From contig JACCYW010000141.1 in NCBI GenBank assembly GCA_013696275.1, positions 1 through 9,552 of the forward strand: a stretch of 9,552 bases of DNA, given 5' to 3'. Under the pieces are notes generated by a model. That model was not told where the DNA came from. It ran no database searches and saw only the letters and a program-made list of their open reading frames with translations. This document shows, one piece after another, positions 1 to 5,799 of this stretch. This DNA comes from Chloroflexota bacterium (GTDB taxonomy: Bacteria > Chloroflexota > Limnocylindria > Limnocylindrales > CSP1-4). The position numbers and the translations under genes were made by a program. How positions within the stretch are numbered: position 1 is the stretch's first letter; each line of letters begins with the position of its first letter.

Positions 1-3000
1 CGATCGATGCCGGCATCGGCGGGCAGCCGCTGACCGGGCAGCCCGACCCACTCCGTGGCGGTCCGGAAGCGGCTGCGCTGCACGTCCACCGGCAGGACGC
101 AGACGCCGTGGCGCTTGGCGTCGTTGATGAGCACCTCGACCGGGTAGAAGCCCATCGGCTGTGCGTTGATGAGCCCGGTCACGAACTGGGCCGGATAGAA
201 GAGCTTGAGGAACGACGACTCGTAGGCGGTCCGCGCGAAGGCCGCCGCGTGGCTCTTGTTGAAACCGAAGCTGGCGAAGGCGGCCACCTTCTCGAACAGC
301 TCCTCCGCCTGCTCGGCCGTCAACCCGCTGACAGCGATGCACCCGGCCACGAATCGAGCGTGGAGCTTCTCCATCTCACGACTCGATCGCCAGGTGCCCA
401 TGGCTCGCCGGAAACCGTCCGAGTCGGCCGCACTGAAGCCAGCCACATCGATGGCCACCTTCATGACCTGTTCCTGGTAGAGGATGACCCCCAGCGTCTC
501 GGAAAGGATCGGCTCCAGGCTGGGGTGCAGATAGGTGACCGGTTCGATGCCCTGCTTGCGACGCAGATAGGGATGGACGGCATTGCCCTGGATGGGCCCG
601 GGGCGGATGATGGCCACCTCCACGACCAGGTCGTCCAGATCCTCCGGGCGGCTCCGCGGCAGGGTCTGCATCTGCGCCCGCGACTCGATCTGGAAGACGC
701 CCACCGTGTCTGCTGCCTGGATCATCCGAAAGACCTCCGGGATGTCCTCCGGGAGGCGGTCCAGGTCGAGGCAGGTAGCACAGTCGGTCGTGATGTCGCG
801 CAGCGCGTCGTCGATGGACGAGAGCATGCGCAGTCCCAGCAGGTCGAGCTTGATGAGCTTGAGTGTCTCTATGTCGCGTTTGTCGTATTGCACCACCACC
901 CGGCCAGGCATGGTCGCCCGCTCCAACGGCGCGATGTCCACCAGCGGCGCGGCGGTGATGAGCATCCCGCCGACATGGATCGAGAGATGGCGCGGAAAGC
1001 CATCGATGCGTGCGCACAGCTCCAGCCAACGATCCCACGGCGACATACCGACCGTCGACCCGCTCGGCTTGGGCGGCAGCGGCGGCAGCTCCAGCCCACC
1101 CATGCTGGAGGTGATGAGCCGGCGCGGCTTCTCCTGGGGCAACAGCACGCCGGTCTCGGGGTCGATGATGTGGCCCTCGACGGTGCCGGGCGGCGCCGTT
1201 CCCCTCAGCCAGCGCACGCTCACCACAGAGTCGCCCGGTCCGCCCTCGTCGTCCGCCGGACCGGCCCGCAGCTCGGTTCGTGGCGGGAGCCTGTCGGGCA
1301 GGCGGATGACGTTGTCGGGACTGGCACCGGTCGCGAGTCGACCGCCCGTCCCGTGCGCCAGCTGGCCCATCCCGTCGACGAAGCCCAGGGCAGCGGCTCG
1401 GGTGTCGACCGTCGGCGACCCAGCCCCTACGCCCCCATCGCCGCCCGAAGTCCTGAAGAACTCGGCGAAGCCGCCCTCCGCCTCCAGGTCGCGCCGGACC
1501 ATGACCGAGTCGTACGTCTCCAGCGCCTTGGCCACCCGATCGACCAACGGTCTCGGGAAGCCCAACGCGTAGCCCACCTCGCGGACCGCCGAGCGAGCCC
1601 GGTAGGTCACCACGTTGCAGACCATGCCGGTGTGCTCTGGCCCGTATCGTTCGTAGACGTACTGGATGACTTCCTCACGGCGGGAGGACGCGAAATCTAT
1701 GTCCACGTCCGGATAAGCCGTGCGGCCCTCGTTGATGAAGCGCTCGAAGAGCAGGCGATGGCGGATGGGATCCACGCGTGTGATACCGAGCACGTAGGCG
1801 ACGATCGAATCGCCAGCGCTGCCGCGACCCTGGGCCGGGATGCCCCGCTCGCGACAGAAGCGCATCAGGTCCCAGCAGATGAGGAAGAACTCGGCCAGAC
1901 CGGTGCGCTCGATGACGTCCAGCTCGTGGGTCATCTGCTTCAGCACTGCCGGTGTCAGAGGGTGATACCACTTGCGCGCCCCTTCCTGACAGAGTCGCGC
2001 CAGCTCACTGAACGGCGTCTCTCCTTTGGGCACGTCGAAGCCGGGGAAGCGATAGCGCTCGAAGCCCAGCTCCACCCGGCATCTCTCGGCCACCTCCGCG
2101 GCCGTGTCGATACCCGACCTCCAGGCCCGGCGCACGATGGGCTGGGCGTCCGGCTGGCCTGGCGGCAGGGCGAGCATCTCGGCTTCCGACTTGAGGTGGA
2201 ACTCGCCGTTCGGCCGGCGAAGATGGGCACTCTCCTCCAGGGTCAGGCCGTGGCGGATACAGACCAGCACGTCCTGTAGCTCGCGGTCGGTGGGATCGGT
2301 GTAGTGGGCGTCGTTGGTGACTACGACCGGGAGGCCGACCTGTTGGGCAAGACGAGCCAGCTCGGCCACCAGCCAGTCGTCATCGGGCAGCAGATGGTGC
2401 TGGAGCTCGACGTACAGGTCCGAGCCGAAGAGCGCGGCCAGGTGGCGAACAGCGGACCGCGCACCTTTCCGGTCGCCAGCGAGCAGCCGGCGGGGGATCT
2501 CCCCGTGTCGACAGCCGGTCAGTGCGATCAGGCCTTCGGTATGCCTGGCCAGCAACTCGTGGGTGAAGCGCGGCACGCCCTTGGTGCCCGCCAGGTGTGC
2601 GGCGCTGGCGAGGCGGCACAGGCTGGCGTAGCCCGACTGGTCGCGGGCCAGGAGGACGAGATGGGGTCCGAGTTCGCGCGGCCGGATGCCGCGCAGATCC
2701 GCGCGGACCGGCTCTCGATGGGCCGGTGCCCACTTGCGCTTCGTCGACGGGCGAGCGGGTCGGCCGTCGGCGGCACCGGCGACGACCCCAGCGGCGGTGA
2801 CCCGAGCGGCAGGATCCAGCGTGACGAGATGGTGCGGATCCGGCACGGCTGTATCCAGCAGCTCTATCTCCATCCCGACCAGCGAGTGGAGGCCCATCTC
2901 CTCCGCCGCACTGGTGAAGCGGACCGCTCCATAAAGACCCTGGTGGTCGGTCACCGCCAGGGCGGAGAGGCCTAGCGCAAGGGCGCCCTCCACCAGGTCA

Positions 3001-3065
3001 TCCGCACTGGACGCACCGTCCAGGAACGAGAAGTTGGAGTGGCAGTGCAGTTCCGCGAACGCCAT
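1..3065 (-). CDS. dnaE2: Error-prone DNA polymerase III alpha subunit DnaE2 (ImuC), 3' end outside window
   Basis: Translesion replicative-type polymerase that works with ImuA/ImuB in SOS mutagenesis. The 1021 visible codons are open throughout from ATG 3065. Residues 1-255 form the PHP domain: ELHCHSNFSFLDGAS (5-19), TDHQGLYG (39-46), GMEIEL (64-69) and TNDAHY (250-255), so most PHP metal ligands are kept. The polymerase core follows: AQGRGSAGDS (411-420), catalytic YPDVDIDF (451-458, Asp455 and Asp457 by analogy with E. coli alpha) and LIKLDLLGLR with third Asp741. DnaE2-like rather than DnaE1-like signatures are GFPRHLSIHVGG (689-700), FQIESRAQMQTLPR (791-804) and EVAIIRPGPIQG (816-827). 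Two stretches look inserted: about 50 residues at 76-130 and about 130 at 540-672. The family is usually 1050-1150 residues, so this one is probably longer. No Shine-Dalgarno precedes the ATG; an SOS box does. A DnaE1 assignment is less likely given the motifs and operator. Confidence 0.93.
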   Translation of the reverse strand, partial: MAFAELHCHSNFSFLDGASSADDLVEGALALGLSALAVTDHQGLYGAVRFTSAAEEMGLHSLVGMEIELLDTAVPDPHHLVTLDPAARVTAAGVVAGAADGRPARPSTKRKWAPAHREPVRADLRGIRPRELGPHLVLLARDQSGYASLCRLASAAHLAGTKGVPRFTHELLARHTEGLIALTGCRHGEIPRRLLAGDRKGARSAVRHLAALFGSDLYVELQHHLLPDDDWLVAELARLAQQVGLPVVVTNDAHYTDPTDRELQDVLVCIRHGLTLEESAHLRRPNGEFHLKSEAEMLALPPGQPDAQPIVRRAWRSGIDTAAEVAERCRVELGFERYRFPGFDVPKGETPFSELARLCQEGARKWYHPLTPAVLKQMTHELDVIERTGLAEFFLICWDLMRFCRERGIPAQGRGSAGDSIVAYVLGITRVDPIRHRLLFERFINEGRTAYPDVDIDFASSRREEVIQYVYERYGPEHTGMVCNVVTYRARSAVREVGYALGFPRPLVDRVAKALETYDSVMVRRDLEAEGGFAEFFRTSGGDGGVGAGSPTVDTRAAALGFVDGMGQLAHGTGGRLATGASPDNVIRLPDRLPPRTELRAGPADDEGGPGDSVVSVRWLRGTAPPGTVEGHIIDPETGVLLPQEKPRRLITSSMGGLELPPLPPKPSGSTVGMSPWDRWLELCARIDGFPRHLSIHVGGMLITAAPLVDIAPLERATMPGRVVVQYDKRDIETLKLIKLDLLGLRMLSSIDDALRDITTDCATCLDLDRLPEDIPEVFRMIQAADTVGVFQIESRAQMQTLPRSRPEDLDDLVVEVAIIRPGPIQGNAVHPYLRRKQGIEPVTYLHPSLEPILSETLGVILYQEQVMKVAIDVAGFSAADSDGFRRAMGTWRSSREMEKLHARFVAGCIAVSGLTAEQAEELFEKVAAFASFGFNKSHAAAFARTAYESSFLKLFYPAQFVTGLINAQPMGFYPVEVLINDAKRHGVCVLPVDVQRSRFRTATEWVGLPGQRLPADAGID

Positions 3066-3070
3066 GACGT

Positions 3071-3076
3071 ATCATA
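3071..3076 (-). promoter_or_regulatory. dnaE2: Probable -10 box of a leaderless dnaE2 promoter
   Basis: On the minus strand TATGAT (five of six matches to TATAAT) is followed by only five bases, ACGTC, before the dnaE2 ATG. A start site about 7 bases downstream of the -10 box would fall at or next to the A of the ATG, giving a leaderless mRNA, in keeping with the lack of a Shine-Dalgarno sequence. A possible -35, CTGACA at 3102-3097, is 20 bases away, longer than the usual 16-18, so the -35 is uncertain. Confidence 0.6.
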
Positions 3077-3089
3077 GAACATCCGTTCT
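3076..3089 (-). promoter_or_regulatory. LexA operator (SOS box) of dnaE2
   Basis: The sequence AGAACATCCGTTCT is a perfect 5+5 palindrome with a 4-base spacer and matches the GAAC-N4-GTTC SOS box known from Bacillus and actinobacterial LexA. It lies 10 bases upstream of the dnaE2 ATG and its edge base is shared with the putative -10 box, so LexA bound here would block RNA polymerase. LexA control of dnaE2 is well established in many bacteria. That this palindrome is bound by LexA here is inference from motif and position. Confidence 0.85.
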
Positions 3090-3109
3090 GATCTGCTGTC
3101 AGGACAGGG

Positions 3110-3387
3110 TCGGATGGAACGGGATCGGGCGGACGCTAGGCAGCCGTCGAGCAGCGATGGCTATCCAGCGACTTCCGCACCATCAGTGAACGATCGGCTC
3201 CCTGATCGCCCTTCCCGAGCATCGGGCCGAAGCCGGGCTCGAGTGGTAGCCGATCCCGGCTGACTGGAGCGCCTCGATCAGCCCCACCGCGCCCAAAAGC
3301 GCCGCTATCCGGCAGCCATCCTCCAGGGCGCTCCCCGTTCACTGAAGGTGTGAAGTTGGCAGCTTGACCGACGACGAGCGAGCAGAT
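3110..3387. other. Stretch with no recognisable gene
   Basis: This 278-base segment lies between the dnaE2 promoter and the methyltransferase remnant. A 109-codon minus-strand frame (3465-3136) spans it but runs out of frame through the methyltransferase remnant and has no family-like motif. Another minus-strand frame near 3320-3185 reads a short helix-like peptide (IAALLGAVGLIEALQSAG) that ends at a stop; it could be a scrap of an older gene. A 7-bp inverted repeat (AGCCGGG 3231-3237, CCCGGCT 3255-3261) has a 17-base loop and no T-run, so I do not call it a terminator. Confidence 0.45.
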
Positions 3388-3439
3388 GATCGATCCCGTC
3401 TCGCGATGGTGATGATCTCCGGGCTTGCCTCGGTCAGCG
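3388..3439 (-). repeat. Direct repeat copy A (52 bp)
   Basis: This 52-base block is repeated in the same orientation at 4006-4057 with a single difference (C at 3402 against T at 4020). It encodes or once encoded the ASPEIITIARR C-terminal segment of the methyltransferase. The two copies flank the VOC gene. Confidence 0.9.
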
Positions 3440-3530
3440 CTGTGGCTCACCCGCGGCCCGTCCAAGTCATACTGCTGTAAGTCGGCTTAACCGAGCGATG
3501 TCTGTCTCGACTGGTGTCTCGACCTGGGCC
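3388..3530 (-). pseudogene. Eroded second copy of the methyltransferase 3' end
   Basis: This segment aligns with the C-terminal part of the neighbouring methyltransferase gene (4006-4245). Bases 3388-3439 match 4006-4057 with one mismatch in 52. Bases 3440-3525 match 4153-4245 with many substitutions. Some 95 bases present in the larger copy (4058-4152) are missing at the junction. On the minus strand the reading QVETPVETDIARL (compare QVEIPVETDIVRF) soon hits a stop, and PRVSHS (compare PQVSHS) is fused, frame-shifted, to the TEASPEIITIARR coding end. It has no start and cannot make a useful protein. It is what remains of a duplicated methyltransferase gene. Confidence 0.85.
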
Positions 3531-3546
3531 CCCGAGGCGCCAGCGA

Positions 3547-3912
3547 CTAGTGACTCGCGTCCACGATGCAGAAGCGATTGCCCTCGGGATCAGCGAGGAT
3601 GACGTAGTCAGCGTCGGTCGGTCGCTTGTCCCAGTGCACCTCGGTGGCCCCAAGCGCGATCAAACGCTTGACCTCGGCGGCCTGGTCCTCTGCGTACAGG
3701 TCAAGGTGGATGCGCGGCGGTAGATGGACCTCTGAGTGAACCCGGTCGAGCGAAAGGTTGGGCCCGACGCCATCCTTCGGGCGCAGCAGCACGAAGTCGT
3801 CGCTCCGTTCCTCGCGGGCTACATAATCGAGAGCAGCCGTCCAGAACTCGGTTTGGCGCTGCAGACCGTCCACGCGCAGGACGATCGAGCCGATTCGGAG
3901 CATCGAGGTCAC
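3547..3912 (-). CDS. VOC-family (glyoxalase/bleomycin-resistance fold) protein
   Basis: A 121-residue single-domain protein of the vicinal oxygen chelate superfamily, a usual length for small cytosolic members that bind a metal or small ligand as dimers. Visible family pattern: IGSIVLRVDGLQRQTEFWTAAL (7-28, the first beta-alpha unit), VLLRPKDGVGPNLSLDR (41-57), IHLDLYAEDQAAEVKRLIALGA (68-89) and YVILADPEGNRFCIVD (103-118). His69 and residues of the DPEGNRFCIVD strand are candidate ligands. The substrate cannot be told. The GTG start at 3912 overlaps the TGA of the upstream methyltransferase as GTGA, the same coupling seen twice elsewhere in the window. ATG 3903, which begins MLRIGS, is the alternative. 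The gene looks intact although its neighbours on both sides are decayed. Confidence 0.85.
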   Translation of the reverse strand: MTSMLRIGSIVLRVDGLQRQTEFWTAALDYVAREERSDDFVLLRPKDGVGPNLSLDRVHSEVHLPPRIHLDLYAEDQAAEVKRLIALGATEVHWDKRPTDADYVILADPEGNRFCIVDASH

Positions 3913-4749
3913 TCTAGGTGACCGGTCAAGGCGAAACCCCCGATCAGAACCGGAGCGCCCGTTCGAACTGAGGCACTACCCGCCGAGGGGTGACTGGACC
4001 GGCTCGATCGATCCCGTCTTGCGATGGTGATGATCTCCGGGCTTGCCTCGGTCAGCGGTTGCCTATCCCAGTCTCCGAATCGCTCCTCGATGGTCAGGCT
4101 GGCCTCGGCAAGGAAGGAAGACAAGGCGCCGGCATCATGGAACCGCAAGGTGCTGTGGCTCACCTGCGGCCGGTCCCAGGCGTGACTGCTGTAAGTCGTG
4201 GTGAAGCGAACGATGTCTGTCTCGACCGGGATCTCGACCTGAGCCACGAAGCGTACGCTGGTGCCGGCAGCGTCCATGAAGTCGACCCCGTGTTTCCGGA
4301 GTCCAGCGCTCCCACGCCCGAGCCAGCGGGTTGCGCGTCTCGAAAGCGAAGCGCCCGTCGTCGGTGAGGGCGGATCGGATCGCGGCGAGCGCGACACGCA
4401 GCTCGTCGTCCTGCACGAATACCTGGAAGGCATGCCCGGACATGACGATCAGGTCGAACTCCTGGTCTCTATCGATCGCCGACAGGTCGCCGCGGATCCA
4501 CTCGATGTCCGACCGATTCCGCGCCACATCGAGCATCCCGCCGGCCGGATCGAGCCCCATCAGCCGACCCGTGTGCCCAGCCTCCCGGGCCTGGTGCAGC
4601 AGAGCGCCCGTCCCGCATCCGACGTCGAGCACAGACTGCGCGGACATGATCATCGGCAGATAGAAGGCGAAGTCGTCCCTTCGCTCGGGCGGGGAAAGAT
4701 GGTCGTACAGCTGGGCGAGATGTGGCTAGGAGAACAGGCGATCGACCAT
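3909..4749 (-). pseudogene. Class I SAM-dependent methyltransferase, broken by a nonsense codon and a frameshift
   Basis: From ATG 4749 the reading is MVDRLFS, then TAG (4728-4726), then a normal continuation PHLAQLYDHLSPPERRDDF and the SAM-binding motif I VLDVGCGTG (residues 40-48), acidic GLDPAGGML near 65-73, FDLIVMSGHAFQVF and FAFETRNPLARAWERWTPE. An extra A in the AAA run at 4293-4295 then shifts the frame. Dropping it joins WTPE to HGVDFMDAAGT, VRFVAQVEIPVETDIVRFTT, FGDWDRQPL and SPEIITIARR. The corrected protein to IARR is about 245 residues, the normal size for this family. The restored frame runs on another 34 residues to a TGA that overlaps the VOC start. As written, only a fragment from ATG 4653 onward could be made, lacking the N-terminal helix. 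A sequencing error could explain the A-run, but hardly both lesions. The methyl acceptor is unknown. Confidence 0.85.
4006..4057 (-). repeat. Direct repeat copy B (52 bp)
   Basis: Second copy of the 52-base block at 3388-3439, lying within the 3' part of the methyltransferase pseudogene. Homology continues, after a 95-base gap in the other copy, through 4153-4245. Confidence 0.9.
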
Positions 4750-4915
4750 CGGCTCCGTCTGCCAGACGCCCCCTCGAGCGCGGTCGGCCAGCCCTTACGA
4801 CGGTCAACGCATCGCGCCACACAGGACAGCGCAAGGGTGCATCCTCGGCGCCCAAGCTCCGGGCGTGGTTCCATGGAGGGCATGTCGAAGCCAGCGCCCG
4901 CTCGCCCGTCCGATT

Positions 4916-4921
4916 GAAGGA
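4916..4921 (+). promoter_or_regulatory. Possible ribosome binding site for the M23 gene
   Basis: GAAGGA lies 8 bases upstream of a CTG codon at 4930 that is in frame with the M23 gene. It overlaps the in-frame TGA at 4915-4917. It is too far (23 bases) from GTG 4945, and ATG 4951 has only a G-rich tract directly against it. The spacing therefore favours initiation at CTG 4930, a rare start codon. This rests on spacing alone. Confidence 0.35.
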
Positions 4922-4944
4922 CCAGGTGGCTGAGCTTCACGGCG

Positions 4945-5799
4945 GTGGGGATGGCCATCGCCCTCGGCGGCTGTGCGGCCTCACCCAGACCCGACCCCGC
5001 TCCTTCTGCGCCACCAGCCACCCAAGGCGGTCCAGGAGCCGCTACCGAAGTGCCGGACCTCACCTCGCCAGAAGGCACAGGAGGCTGGCCAGAAGGCTCT
5101 GGCGGATCGTTGCCAAGCGGCGCGGTGCCCGCTACGCCATCAGCTCCCACATCGGACGAGCCAGAGGAGTTGGCCGGCTACCGCTGGCCGCTGCCAGGCG
5201 GACGCATGTACGCCTTCTTCGAGCTGCGCGATTCGGGCTTCTTCATCATCGATGGCCAACGGGTCCACGCTGGCATCGATGTGGCGACCTTCTGCGGCGA
5301 CGATATCCTCGCCGCTCACGACGGCACGGTCCTTGTCGCTGGCCGGCAGGCAGCGCGCGAGATGGCCTTCGACAGCTCGCTCGACCCGTTCTTCGACCGC
5401 ATCGACCAGAACGGCTCCCTTGGCGAGCAGTCGATCACCGTCGTCATCGACGACGGCAACGGCTACCGAAGCGCCTACGCGCACCTTGCCGAGGCGCTGG
5501 TCGACCCAGGCGATGTGGTCACGGCAGGTGTCGCGATCGGCACCGAAGGTGCGACCGGCAACGCAAGTGGCTGCCATCTGCACTACGAGATGATCCGGAT
5601 GGACGGACCGTGGATGGCGGTCGCCGGCCAGTACGTCCGCCGGGAGCTCTACCCCCAGAATGCCCGCCAGCGTGTCGACCCGATGCGGGTGCTCACGCTC
5701 GAGATGAGCGGTGCACCAAGCTTGATCCCGGGCATCGACCCGCCGGATGTCTCACCTGGTCTCGGCCGGCCGACCGTCGTCGTGCCCGACCCCGGCTAG
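4945..5799 (+). CDS. M23-family metallopeptidase, putative lipoprotein
   Basis: A cell-wall-type zinc endopeptidase domain (LytM/lysostaphin family) exported to the outside. Counting from GTG 4945 (284 residues), residues 4-10 end in a lipobox-like ALGGC, then a Pro/Ser/Gly/Thr-rich linker (11-78) and the peptidase domain (79-255). Zinc ligands H108 and D112 are seen in VHAGIDVA, H213 in HLHYEM, with catalytic-type H180 (YAHL) and H211. All key residues are present. An insert of roughly 25 residues (138-162) lies between the strands after HDGTVLVAG. The tail is Pro-rich. The start is a problem: the hydrophobic signal begins upstream of GTG 4945 (codons from 4918 read RTRWLSFTA), but no ATG, GTG or TTG lies between there and an in-frame TGA at 4915. 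CTG 4930, or a disrupted gene beginning at ATG 4873 or 4882, are alternatives. Members may cut peptidoglycan or only bind it. Confidence 0.87.
   Translation: MGMAIALGGCAASPRPDPAPSAPPATQGGPGAATEVPDLTSPEGTGGWPEGSGGSLPSGAVPATPSAPTSDEPEELAGYRWPLPGGRMYAFFELRDSGFFIIDGQRVHAGIDVATFCGDDILAAHDGTVLVAGRQAAREMAFDSSLDPFFDRIDQNGSLGEQSITVVIDDGNGYRSAYAHLAEALVDPGDVVTAGVAIGTEGATGNASGCHLHYEMIRMDGPWMAVAGQYVRRELYPQNARQRVDPMRVLTLEMSGAPSLIPGIDPPDVSPGLGRPTVVVPDPG
5796..5799. other. Shared CTAG: overlapping stop codons of convergent genes
   Basis: The plus-strand M23 gene ends with TAG at 5797-5799 and the minus-strand S53 peptidase ends with TAG read from 5798-5796. Both stops lie in one CTAG palindrome, so there is no intergenic space and no room for a terminator between the two genes. 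Confidence 0.95.

Noticed and set aside
108..2279. A 723-codon plus-strand open frame opposite dnaE2
   Set aside because: It is antisense to a clearly conserved polymerase gene. Its product is rich in Arg, His, Leu and Gly without motifs, as expected from the complement of GC-rich codons.
3231..3261. Inverted repeat AGCCGGG/CCCGGCT as terminator
   Set aside because: The loop is 17 bases long and there is no T-run on either strand.
3185..3325. Possible scrap of a regulator C-terminus (IAALLGAVGLIEALQSAG)
   Set aside because: The likeness to the RAARLLGAAEAL segment of large ATPase-type regulators is short and by eye only, with no flanking support.
3136..3465. A 109-codon minus-strand frame as a gene
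   Set aside because: Its first third is the methyltransferase remnant read out of frame (GDHHHRETG against EIITIARR). The rest has no family pattern.
3961..3968. GTTCGAAC palindrome as a second LexA site
   Set aside because: The half-sites are in the reverse order with no 4-base spacer, and it lies within the 3' end of the methyltransferase pseudogene, not at a promoter.
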